A stretch of DNA of 64,000 nt from assembly GCF_000426465.1 (NCBI RefSeq), contig NZ_AUFK01000013.1, positions 310,001-374,000 on the forward strand, given 5' to 3'. Every line of letters starts with the position of its first letter. The stretch's first letter is position 1. A program made the position numbers and the translations under genes. Below, piece by piece: positions 35,701-43,180 of the stretch. The notes under the pieces were generated by a model. It did not search any database and had not been told where the DNA came from. It saw only the letters and a list, made by a program, of their open reading frames with translations. This DNA is from Epilithonimonas caeni DSM 17710 (GTDB lineage Bacteria > Bacteroidota > Bacteroidia > Flavobacteriales > Weeksellaceae).

Positions 35701-36936
35701 ATGGAAAATCAAACTACAGAAAACAAATTCGAGCTACTGAAGGGAGACAAAGTCCTTTGGTCGGTTATCATTTTGATTTCCTTCCTTTCCGTATTTCCGG
35801 TCTATTCCGCAAGTTCGAATCTGGAATATATCGTGAACAACGGGACCACAACAGGTCACGTTTTCAAGCATATCGTTTTCGTATTCATTGGTTTGGGAAT
35901 TATGCGTTTCGTAGGAACAGTCAAGTACGAATACATCGGAAAACTGAGTTCCATTCTGCTTTTGTTCACGATTGGATTATTGCTGATAACAATGTTCACA
36001 GGACAAAAGATTGAAGGTGCAAGTGCCTCGCGCTGGTTGAAGATTCCCGGAACACCGATTTCCTTTCAGCCATCTTCGTTTGCTTATTTGATGCTGATTA
36101 TCTATCTGTGCAGATATTTGACCAAAAAAATCAAGAGAGAAAGAGTCCCGCTGGAGAATATTATTTACATCTTCGGACCTATTCTGATAGTCTTTGGATT
36201 AGTGGCGAAAGATAACGGTTCAACCGCTTTGATGATTATGATGGTTTCGATTATCATATTGATTATCGGACAATTAGCTTGGCAATATGTAGCGGGATTT
36301 ATCTCGCTTTCAGTGGTTTTCATTGTAATGTTTTTAGTCATTGCTCTTAATACGAATTTAATTGGGGGAAACCGTGTCCATACCTGGATGAGCCGTATCG
36401 AAACGTTTACAAGTTCTAAGAAAACAGCTGATGTTGAGGACGAAAGTATAAAGGCAAAAAACTATCAGGTAATGCAGGCAAAAGCCGCGATTGTCCACGG
36501 TGGATTCAACGGAATTGGACCTGGGAAAAGTGCCTTAAAGCAGACTTTGCCACAATCGGTTTCGGATTTTATTTTTGCCATTATTGTGGAAGAATACGGT
36601 TGGATTGGAGCTTTCGTTCTGATTAGCCTTTATATGATAATGATTATCAGGATTGTGATGATAGCCAGTAAAATGCCTGCATTTTTTGGGTCGTTGCTGG
36701 TGCTCGCCATTGGACTGATGATTTTTGTTCAATTGTCGGTCAACATCGCTGTTGCTGTGAATCTGATTCCGGTTACAGGCCAGCCTTTACCACTGATAAG
36801 TTATGGAGGAACATCGATGTTGGTAACGTACATTCAGCTCGGAATTATCCTGAATGTAAGTTCAAGAATTCAGGTTTTTGATGAAGAAGGTTTGGGAAAA
36901 AGACAAAGCATTGAAGAAATAAATGATATCGCTTAA
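35701..36936 (+). CDS. ftsW: SEDS septal peptidoglycan polymerase FtsW
   Basis: 411 residues, about ten transmembrane segments. As a SEDS glycosyltransferase it polymerises lipid II with the class B PBP encoded upstream. Signatures are FQPSSFAYLMLIIYL, the large-loop region with NYQVMQAKAAIVHGGFNGIGPGKS, ESVSDFIFAIIVEEYGW-type (here QSVSDFIFAIIVEEYGW) and TGQPLPLISYGGTSML. The gap on either side is AT-rich palindromic repeat. Confidence 0.95.
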   Translation: MENQTTENKFELLKGDKVLWSVIILISFLSVFPVYSASSNLEYIVNNGTTTGHVFKHIVFVFIGLGIMRFVGTVKYEYIGKLSSILLLFTIGLLLITMFTGQKIEGASASRWLKIPGTPISFQPSSFAYLMLIIYLCRYLTKKIKRERVPLENIIYIFGPILIVFGLVAKDNGSTALMIMMVSIIILIIGQLAWQYVAGFISLSVVFIVMFLVIALNTNLIGGNRVHTWMSRIETFTSSKKTADVEDESIKAKNYQVMQAKAAIVHGGFNGIGPGKSALKQTLPQSVSDFIFAIIVEEYGWIGAFVLISLYMIMIIRIVMIASKMPAFFGSLLVLAIGLMIFVQLSVNIAVAVNLIPVTGQPLPLISYGGTSMLVTYIQLGIILNVSSRIQVFDEEGLGKRQSIEEINDIA

Positions 36937-36943
36937 AAAAATA

Positions 36944-36990
36944 AATGATGAATGATAATTGATAAATCATCATCTCTTATCAATTATAAA
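36944..36990. repeat. Lone copy of the ATAATTGATAAAT palindromic repeat
   Basis: GATGAATGATAATTGATAAA followed by a near-complementary TCTTATCAATTATA fills the ftsW-murG gap; same family as the repeats bracketing the 32668 gene. Confidence 0.55.
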
Positions 36991-36995
36991 AAGAT

Positions 36996-38129
36996 ATGAA
37001 CAAAGAACTGAAAATATTAATGAGCGGCGGCGGAACAGGTGGACACATCTTTCCGGCGGTTGCGATTGCTCAGGAAATTCATAAAAGGTTTCCTGATGCC
37101 GAGTTTTTGTTCATTGGTGCCAACGGGAAAATGGAAATGGAAAAGGTTCCTCAGGCCGGATTTAAAATCGAAGGATTGAATATCGCCGGGTTTGACAGAG
37201 GTAATCTTCTGAAGAATATCGGGCTTCCTTTCAAAATCATTTCCAGCCTGATGAAAGCTAAGAAAATCATCAAAGATTTCAAACCCGATTTTGCGGTTGG
37301 AACTGGCGGTTTTGCGAGCGGACCGGCGTTGTATATTGCGGCGAAAATGGGAATTCCGACTTTTATTCAGGAACAAAATTCTTTGCCAGGAAAAACCAAT
37401 GTTTTCAATGCTAAGAAAGCAAAAGCCGTTTTCACAGCCTATCCGGATATGGAGAAATTTTTCTCGGGAACAAAAACTTATTTCTTAGGAAATCCGATTC
37501 GTCAGAACATCATCACAGATTTGATTGATAAGGATTTAGCGAAGGAAAAATTAGGCTTAGATAAAAAAAAATTAACGATTCTTTCAGTTGGAGGCTCACT
37601 TGGTTCCAGAACTTTGAATAACGGCTGGAAAGAAAATTTAGATAAATTAAAAGAAAAAGATTATCAGCTCATCTGGCAAACAGGTAAAACAGATTATAAA
37701 AGTATAGTTGATAGTTGTCAGTTGTTAGTTGATGAAAAATCCGACAACCAACAACCAACAACCGACAACCGAATCCAAATTCGTGAATTTATATCCGATA
37801 TGGCTTTAGCTTATTCGGCGGCGGATGTGATTGTTTCCAGAGCCGGAGCAATTGCGATTTCAGAATTGGCAGTGGCGAAAAAGCCGGTTTTACTGGTTCC
37901 GTTTCCATTTGCGGCAGAAGACCATCAAACCAAAAACGCATTGACCTTGGTGGAGAAAAACGCGGCGAGAATGGTAAAAGATTCTGAGATGAAAGATAAA
38001 TTCTGGAACACGCTTTCAGAAATCTGTGAGAACGAATATCTTAGAAAAGAAATGTCAACAAATCTGGAATTTTTTGCAAAGCCAAAAGCGGCAGAAGGAA
38101 TTGTAGATGAGATTTTTAAAGTGATATAA
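36996..38129 (+). CDS. murG: UDP-GlcNAc:lipid I N-acetylglucosaminyltransferase, with repeat-encoded insertion
   Basis: 377 residues. MurG makes lipid II on the inner face of the membrane. The N-terminal lobe has MSGGGTGGHIFPAVAIA and GTGGFASGPALYIAA with FIQEQNSLPGKTN; the C-terminal lobe has SVGGSLGSRTLN, SRAGAIAISELAVAKKPVLLVPFPFAAEDHQTKNA. Between WQTGKTDYKSI and IQIREFISDMALAY about 22 residues (roughly 237-259, SCQLLVDEKSDNQQPTTDNR) are encoded by a palindrome of the kind found in nearby gaps, which looks like an in-frame insertion in a surface loop. All catalytic motifs remain. Confidence 0.95.
   Translation: MNKELKILMSGGGTGGHIFPAVAIAQEIHKRFPDAEFLFIGANGKMEMEKVPQAGFKIEGLNIAGFDRGNLLKNIGLPFKIISSLMKAKKIIKDFKPDFAVGTGGFASGPALYIAAKMGIPTFIQEQNSLPGKTNVFNAKKAKAVFTAYPDMEKFFSGTKTYFLGNPIRQNIITDLIDKDLAKEKLGLDKKKLTILSVGGSLGSRTLNNGWKENLDKLKEKDYQLIWQTGKTDYKSIVDSCQLLVDEKSDNQQPTTDNRIQIREFISDMALAYSAADVIVSRAGAIAISELAVAKKPVLLVPFPFAAEDHQTKNALTLVEKNAARMVKDSEMKDKFWNTLSEICENEYLRKEMSTNLEFFAKPKAAEGIVDEIFKVI
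37704..37771. repeat. Palindromic element inserted in-frame in murG
   Basis: ATAGTTGATAGTTGTCAGTT and following GTTAGTTGATG are opposed by CCGACAACCAACAACCAACA and ACCGACAACC, forming an imperfect hairpin of about 68 nt. Related sequence lies at 28690-28766 between rsmH and ftsL. Confidence 0.7.
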
Positions 38130-38152
38130 TAATAAAAATTTAAGTAGAGCGG

Positions 38153-38176
38153 TGTCAGGCTGAGCCTGTCGAAGCC
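38153..38176 (+). repeat. Left 24-bp inverted repeat of the GIY-YIG cassette
   Basis: TGTCAGGCTGAGCCTGTCGA plus AGCC; its exact reverse complement is at 38481-38504, on the far side of the GIY-YIG gene. The repeat belongs to the CTGAGCNTGTCGAAG family. Confidence 0.9.
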
Positions 38177-38185
38177 TAAGTTATA

Positions 38186-38479
38186 ATGAAACTATACTAT
38201 GTATATATTGTAAAATGTTCGGATAATTCTTATTACACAGGAGTTACTAACGATTTGGAAAGTAGAATTAATGAGCATAATGACGGATTAAATCCGGAAA
38301 GTTATACATATAAGAGAAGACCGGTAGAATTAGTTTTTCATTATGAGTTTAATGATATTAATCAAGCAATTGATTTTGAAAAACAAGTAAAAGGCTGGAG
38401 TAGAAAAAAGAAAGAAGCAATCATTAATGATAAATGGGATTTGTTACCAGAATTATCAAAAAATAGAATGAAAGATTGA
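38186..38479 (+). CDS. GIY-YIG nuclease-family protein (UPF0213-like)
   Basis: 97 residues, a stand-alone GIY-YIG domain. YYVYIVKCSDNSYYTGVTND carries the degenerate GIY (VYI) and YIG (YTG) strands, ESRINEH gives the catalytic Arg and His, and DFEKQVKGWSRKKKEA the metal-binding Glu. Small proteins of this kind are related to YhbQ and to homing endonucleases. The gene interrupts murG-murC and sits within 10 nt of perfect 24-bp inverted repeats on both sides, which suggests mobility. It has no plausible role in wall synthesis. Confidence 0.9.
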   Translation: MKLYYVYIVKCSDNSYYTGVTNDLESRINEHNDGLNPESYTYKRRPVELVFHYEFNDINQAIDFEKQVKGWSRKKKEAIINDKWDLLPELSKNRMKD

Positions 38480-38480
38480 G

Positions 38481-38504
38481 GGCTTCGACAGGCTCAGCCT
38501 GACA
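38481..38504 (-). repeat. Right 24-bp inverted repeat of the GIY-YIG cassette
   Basis: GGCTTCGACAGGCTCAGCCT plus GACA is the exact reverse complement of 38153-38176 and starts 2 nt after the nuclease stop codon. Confidence 0.9.
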
Positions 38505-38547
38505 GTGTCCAGTTTTAAATTTAGTATTGGAAAATATTACTCTTGTC

Positions 38548-38567
38548 ACATTCAGCTTGTCGGAATG
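38548..38567 (+). repeat. Degenerate copy of the same repeat before murC
   Basis: CACATTCAGCTTGTCGGAAT is a diverged member of the CTGAGCTTGTCGAAG family, 27 nt upstream of the murC start. Confidence 0.5.
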
Positions 38568-38594
38568 TTGTCTAAGGATTTATAAATTAAAAAA

Positions 38595-39968
38595 ATGAGC
38601 ATCTTAAACAAATATCAAAACTTCTATTTCATCGGAATCGGTGGGATTGGAATGAGTGCGCTGGCGAGATATTTTCACGCCAACGGCAAAAATGTTTTGG
38701 GTTATGATAAAACGCCAACAAAACTGACGGCTCAACTAGGTTTTGAAGGTATTGATATTACGTTTGAAGATGTCATTGATGAAAAAATTGTAGCGTTGGA
38801 TAAAGAATCAACATTGGTTATTTATACGCCTGCAATCAAGAAACTCGGAATTCTGGATTATTTCGCAAGTGAAAGTTTCGAAATCCTGAAACGTGCAAAA
38901 GTTTTGGGGTTGATTACTGAAAATACGGATTGCATTGCCGTTGCGGGAACACACGGAAAGACAACGACTTCTACTTTAATAGCGCATTTGTGCAAAGAAG
39001 CGAATCTTCCTTCATCCGCATTTTTAGGCGGCATTTCTGAAAATTTCAAATCGAATTTTGATTACAATGGAAACCAGTTTTCAGTAGTTGAAGCAGATGA
39101 ATATGACAGAAGTTTCCTCAACCTTTCTCCGGATTGGGCGGTTGTAACATCGATTGATGCGGACCATTTGGATATTTATGGCGACAGAGTTCAGATAGAA
39201 GACGGTTTCCGTCAGTTTGCTGGTTTGGTTCCTAATGACAATCAATTATTTGTGAGAAAAGGAATTGCAATCGGAAGAGCACATAAGACTTATGCAGTGA
39301 ATGAGGAAGCGAATTATTATTCCGATAACCTGAGAATGGACCACGATAAAATCTATTTCGATTTCCACACGCCAGCTGAAAATGGCCACTCTGAGCTTGT
39401 CGAAGAGTTCGTTTGGGAAATCCCGGGAATTCACAATGTGGAGAATGCAACCGTTGCTTTGGCAATTCTAAGCAATTTGGGTGTTGATTTCGATACTTTG
39501 AAAAAAGGAATAGCAAGCTTCAAAGGCATCAAGAGAAGATATACAAAGCATATTTTCGATAACGGAAAAATCTATATCGATGATTATGCGCATCATCCAA
39601 CAGAGCTGAATGCAGTCATTGGTTCGATTAAAACTTTTTATCCAAACAAGAAATTGTTGGTGGTTTTTCAACCGCATTTGTTCAGCAGAACAAGGGATTT
39701 CGCAGAAGACTTTGCAAGAAGCTTGGAAAAAGGAGATGACTTGTTGTTGTTGGATATTTACCCTGCGAGGGAACTTCAGGAGAACTTTGAAGGAATTACG
39801 TCGTCTTGGTTAGCAGAAAAAATTGAAACAGAAAATAAGGAAGTCTGCACATTGCAGGAGACTTTTGAAAAAATAAAAGAAAAAGACTTTGATATTTTAT
39901 TGACAGTCGGAGCGGGAAATATTGATACACTTTATGACCCGATTATGGAATGGCTTCCGAATCGATAA
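38595..39968 (+). CDS. murC: UDP-N-acetylmuramate:L-alanine ligase
   Basis: 457 residues. It adds the first amino acid, L-Ala, to UDP-MurNAc. Motifs: FIGIGGIGMSALARYF (N-terminal nucleotide fold), VAGTHGKTTTSTLIAHL (ATP loop), VVEADEYDRSFL, IDADHLDIYGD, IDDYAHHPTELNAV and FQPHLFSRTRDF. Residues around 264-272 (GHSELVEEF) are encoded by a copy of the CTGAGCTTGTCGAAG repeat (39387-39408), apparently inserted in-frame in a variable loop. Catalytic parts are intact. Confidence 0.96.
   Translation: MSILNKYQNFYFIGIGGIGMSALARYFHANGKNVLGYDKTPTKLTAQLGFEGIDITFEDVIDEKIVALDKESTLVIYTPAIKKLGILDYFASESFEILKRAKVLGLITENTDCIAVAGTHGKTTTSTLIAHLCKEANLPSSAFLGGISENFKSNFDYNGNQFSVVEADEYDRSFLNLSPDWAVVTSIDADHLDIYGDRVQIEDGFRQFAGLVPNDNQLFVRKGIAIGRAHKTYAVNEEANYYSDNLRMDHDKIYFDFHTPAENGHSELVEEFVWEIPGIHNVENATVALAILSNLGVDFDTLKKGIASFKGIKRRYTKHIFDNGKIYIDDYAHHPTELNAVIGSIKTFYPNKKLLVVFQPHLFSRTRDFAEDFARSLEKGDDLLLLDIYPARELQENFEGITSSWLAEKIETENKEVCTLQETFEKIKEKDFDILLTVGAGNIDTLYDPIMEWLPNR
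39387..39408 (+). repeat. CTGAGCTTGTCGAAG repeat copy inside murC
   Basis: CACTCTGAGCTTGTCGAAGA lies within the murC reading frame, matching the lone intergenic copy at 27730-27753 in the core CTGAGCTTGTCGAAGA. Confidence 0.75.
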
Positions 39969-39987
39969 GTAATATATTTATTGAATT

Positions 39988-41010
39988 ATGAAAAATAAGT
40001 GGAGAATATTGAAGATACTCGTGACAGTTATCCTTTTCGGATTTCTGCTCAGTTTCTCGTTGAAGCGTTTCAACAACGCCAAAATGGAGAACGTGTCTAT
40101 CAATATGAACCAGACCAAGACGCCGGTATATTTCATTGATGAGAAAGACATCAAGGACTTAGTAAAACAATACAACCCGACAAGAAAAATAGGGGATGTG
40201 AAGATTCCGGAATTGGAGAAGAAGATTAATGAAAATCCATTCGTTGACAGTGCGAATGTTTATATGAATCTGAATGGAAATCTGAATGTCGATATCAAAC
40301 AGCGTGTTCCGGTTTTCAGGTTAAGTAAAAATGGAAAAGATTTTTATGTGGACGAGAAAGGGGTTGAATTCCCGATTTCCAGAAACTTTTCTTACCCGTG
40401 TATGTTGGTGATGGGCGACGTAGATGCTTCGGAATATCAGGAACTGGGACAATTGGTTGAGAAGATTGACAAAGATGATTTCAGTAAAAAATATTTTATC
40501 GGAATCAAAAAAGAAAAAGACAGTTATAATCTCCTTACCAGCGATGGCAATTATAAAGTTGAGATTGGGGATTTAGAAAATATTGATTTCAAGGTTAAAG
40601 GATTTAAAACTTTTGTAGAGAAATATCTGGTTTATCAGAATCCTCAGAAATATAAAAAGATTTCGGTTAAATATAATAATCAGATTGTAACCACACTAAA
40701 TCCTTATTTCAAAGAAAACGACAGTATTCTGAGAAATGCGCCAAAAATTGAAATCACAAAACCGGAAGAAAAGCCGACACAATTACTGGCAGCAGCTCCG
40801 GCAAAAACAGAAACCAAAAAAACGGAACCGAAACCGAAAAAAGAAATAAAAAAAGCTGAGCCTAAAAAATCAGAAGTAAAAAAAGAGTCTTCGAAACCGA
40901 AAAAAGTAGAGAAGAAATCTGAACCGAAAAAATCTTCGGAAAAGAAAAAGGAAACCACTCCCAAATCGTCTTCTGATAAAAAGAAAAAAGCAAAAGTAGT
41001 AGTAGAATAA
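39988..41010 (+). CDS. ftsQ: Cell division protein FtsQ/DivIB
   Basis: 340 residues. A short basic N-terminus, one transmembrane helix (KILVTVILFGFLLSFSL, about 8-24) and a POTRA-like periplasmic region (NMNQTKTPVYFIDEKDIKDLV onward) give the FtsQ topology; the position between murC and ftsA agrees. The last 80 or so residues are extremely Lys/Pro/Glu/Ser-rich (KKTEPKPKKEIKKAEPKKSE), a low-complexity tail absent from E. coli FtsQ but seen in several flavobacteria. Confidence 0.85.
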   Translation: MKNKWRILKILVTVILFGFLLSFSLKRFNNAKMENVSINMNQTKTPVYFIDEKDIKDLVKQYNPTRKIGDVKIPELEKKINENPFVDSANVYMNLNGNLNVDIKQRVPVFRLSKNGKDFYVDEKGVEFPISRNFSYPCMLVMGDVDASEYQELGQLVEKIDKDDFSKKYFIGIKKEKDSYNLLTSDGNYKVEIGDLENIDFKVKGFKTFVEKYLVYQNPQKYKKISVKYNNQIVTTLNPYFKENDSILRNAPKIEITKPEEKPTQLLAAAPAKTETKKTEPKPKKEIKKAEPKKSEVKKESSKPKKVEKKSEPKKSSEKKKETTPKSSSDKKKKAKVVVE

Positions 41011-41020
41011 AAATGCAAGA

Positions 41021-41197
41021 TTGAACACGAAGCACACGAAGATTATTTTTATAATTATTGAAAATATGTTTCACAAAGGCGCTTCGCTCAGAAAAGAAAA
41101 ATGATTAAGAAAAATAAAACATAATACTTATTTAAGCGAAGCGCCTTTGTGAAGCTAAAAAAACAAAAAACTTAGTGTGCTTTGTGTTCAAATAAGT
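41021..41197. repeat. Long hairpin: inverted plus direct repeat upstream of the GxxExxY gene
   Basis: TTGAACACGAAGCACACGAA (41021-41040) and TCACAAAGGCGCTTCGCT (around 41071-41088) are the inverse of segments in 41126-41197 (AAGCGAAGCGCCTTTGTGAA ... TTAGTGTGCTTTGTGTTCAA). The 41126-41197 copy recurs directly at 41606-41678. Confidence 0.75.
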
Positions 41198-41213
41198 AAA
41201 ACAACACACACAA

Positions 41214-41600
41214 ATGAATGAAAACGAATTATCAAAAATTGTTATTGATTCCGGCTTAAAAGTTCATCGCAAACTGGGAATGGGTTTATATGAGACGGTT
41301 TATGAACAATGTTTGGAATTTGAATTGAAAAATAAAGGGTTAAATGTAGAAAGACAAAAATTTTTGTCAATCAATTATGAAGGTTTGAAAGTTGAAAATG
41401 CCTTTAAAATTGATTTGATAGTAGAAGACAAATTAGTATTAGAAATAAAAGCACAAGAAGTAGTTAATGATTTTAATTCGGCTCAACTTCTGAATTATCT
41501 GAAACTAGGAAATTATAAATTAGGGTTATTGTTGAACTTCAATTCAAAATTATTCAAAACAGGAATAAGAAGAGTGGTAAACGGATATATAATAGATTAA
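41214..41600 (+). CDS. GxxExxY protein
   Basis: 128 residues. The name-giving motif G-L-Y-E-T-V-Y occurs at about residues 23-29 (LGMGLYETVYEQCLEFEL). KIDLIVEDKLVLEIKAQE has the D-x(n)-E-x-K spacing of PD-(D/E)XK nucleases, so the family may be nuclease-like (inference). It lies between ftsQ and ftsA, flanked by direct repeats of about 72 nt, and has no evident link to division. Confidence 0.88.
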   Translation: MNENELSKIVIDSGLKVHRKLGMGLYETVYEQCLEFELKNKGLNVERQKFLSINYEGLKVENAFKIDLIVEDKLVLEIKAQEVVNDFNSAQLLNYLKLGNYKLGLLLNFNSKLFKTGIRRVVNGYIID

Positions 41601-41605
41601 GTAAA

Positions 41606-41678
41606 ACTTATATAAGCGAAGCGCCTTTGTGAACTAAAAAAATAGAAAACTTAGTGCACTTTGTGTTCAAATAAATTA
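41606..41678 (+). repeat. Direct repeat downstream of the GxxExxY gene
   Basis: ACTTATATAAGCGAAGCGCC and following sequence match 41126-41197 over about 72 nt with few differences and one or two small gaps. The two copies frame the gene. Confidence 0.85.
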
Positions 41679-41705
41679 GAATAAAAAAATCAAATCGAGC
41701 ATATA

Positions 41706-43085
41706 ATGGAAAATCAAGAGTATTCAGTAGGTCTGGACATTGGGACAACCAAGATTGTCGCCATTGTCGGAAGACGTAACGCTCATGGAAAAATCGAGAT
41801 CCTGGGCGTTGGGAAGGCTAAAAGTCTTGGGGTTCACAAAGGAATCGTGAACAACATTTCCCAAACCATCAATTCCATCAAAACTGCAGTGGCAGAAGCG
41901 CAATCCAGCGCTGGTGTTCCTATCCATAAGGTAACTGTCGGCATTGCAGGAAAACACATCCGTTCTCTCCAGCATTCGGATTACATCATGAGAGAGCATC
42001 CGGATAAATACATCACAGAAGATGATATCGAGAAACTAAAAGACCAGGTCAAGAAATTGGTAATGTTGCCTGGCGAAGAAATCATCCACGTTTTGCCTCA
42101 GGAATATAAGGTAGATTCTGAAGGTGAAATCCAGGAGCCAATCGGAATGCACGGCAAAAGATTGGAAGCCAATTTCCACGTTGTAGTGGGACAGATGGGT
42201 TCTATCAGAAACATTGCTAGATGTGTTCGCGAAGCTGGTCTGGAAATGGAAGCTTTGACATTGGAGCCTTTGGCATCGTCCGAAGCGGTTCTTACTAAAG
42301 AAGAAAAAGAAGCTGGTGTTGCGATTGTTGATATTGGTGGTGGAACTACGGATATTGCGATTTTTAAAGACAACATCATTCGTCATACTTGCGTGATTCC
42401 TTATGGTGGTGGAATTATCACCGATGATATCAAGGAAGGATGTTCAATCATCGAGAAACATGCAGAGCAATTGAAAGTGAAGTTCGGTTCGTCTGTTCCG
42501 GAATTGGAAAAAGACAGCACGTATGTGACAATCCCGGGATTGCACGGTCGTCCGGACAAAGAGATTTCACTGAAGGTTTTGGCTCAGATCATCAATGCAA
42601 GGGTTGAAGAGATTCTTGAAATGGTGAACACGGAATTGAAAGCTTACGGCGCATTCGAACAAAAGAAAAAACTGATTGCAGGAATCGTTTTGACCGGAGG
42701 TGGTTCTAACTTGAGAAATCTTCGTCAATTGGCAAATTACACGACGGGGTTCGACAGTAGAATTGGTTTCGCTAACGAATATGTGGCGAATGACAAAAAC
42801 CAATATCTGAAAGGACCGGAATTTGCGACTTCTATCGGTTTGTTAATGGAAAGTCTTAAAATCAGAGATAAAAAAATCCTTCCAACACAAGAGGAAATTA
42901 TCGAAGAAGCTGTAACTAAGTCAGAGGCGGTTGCTCAGCCGACTGCAGAAGCTGAGAAACCTCAACAGATTCAGCATATTGAAGAAATTGCAAAACCAAA
43001 AGAAGAGAACAGAAGAAGCAAGCCAACTTTCGGGCAGTCTCTTATGGATAAAGTAAAAAAATTCTTTGAAGAAGTAGAAGAGTAA
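41706..43085 (+). CDS. ftsA: Cell division protein FtsA
   Basis: 459 residues, actin-like ATPase that tethers FtsZ to the membrane. Motifs: SVGLDIGTTKIVAIVG (phosphate 1), the 1C domain with VTVGIAGKHIRSLQHSDYI, AIVDIGGGTTDIAIF (phosphate 2), VIPYGGGIITDDIKEGC, and IVLTGGGSNLRNL (adenosine). The C-terminus RRSKPTFGQSLMDKVKKFFEE is the amphipathic membrane-targeting helix. Confidence 0.97.
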   Translation: MENQEYSVGLDIGTTKIVAIVGRRNAHGKIEILGVGKAKSLGVHKGIVNNISQTINSIKTAVAEAQSSAGVPIHKVTVGIAGKHIRSLQHSDYIMREHPDKYITEDDIEKLKDQVKKLVMLPGEEIIHVLPQEYKVDSEGEIQEPIGMHGKRLEANFHVVVGQMGSIRNIARCVREAGLEMEALTLEPLASSEAVLTKEEKEAGVAIVDIGGGTTDIAIFKDNIIRHTCVIPYGGGIITDDIKEGCSIIEKHAEQLKVKFGSSVPELEKDSTYVTIPGLHGRPDKEISLKVLAQIINARVEEILEMVNTELKAYGAFEQKKKLIAGIVLTGGGSNLRNLRQLANYTTGFDSRIGFANEYVANDKNQYLKGPEFATSIGLLMESLKIRDKKILPTQEEIIEEAVTKSEAVAQPTAEAEKPQQIQHIEEIAKPKEENRRSKPTFGQSLMDKVKKFFEEVEE

Positions 43086-43088
43086 AAC

Positions 43089-43166
43089 ATAAATGATAAA
43101 AGAAAATTGATAAATGATTAAAGCAATCATAATAAATCGATTATCATTTATCAACTATCAACTATA
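43089..43166. repeat. Lone palindromic repeat between ftsA and ftsZ
   Basis: ATGATAAAAGAAAATTGATA and onward is opposed by TCGATTATCATTTATCAACT; same family as 32647-33049, here without a gene between the arms. Confidence 0.6.
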
Positions 43167-43180
43167 AAAAATAAAATACT

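Noticed and set aside
40704-41018. Minus-strand ORF of 104 codons, Phe/Ser-rich
   Set aside because: It is the antisense of the Lys/Glu-rich tail of ftsQ; low-complexity shadow.
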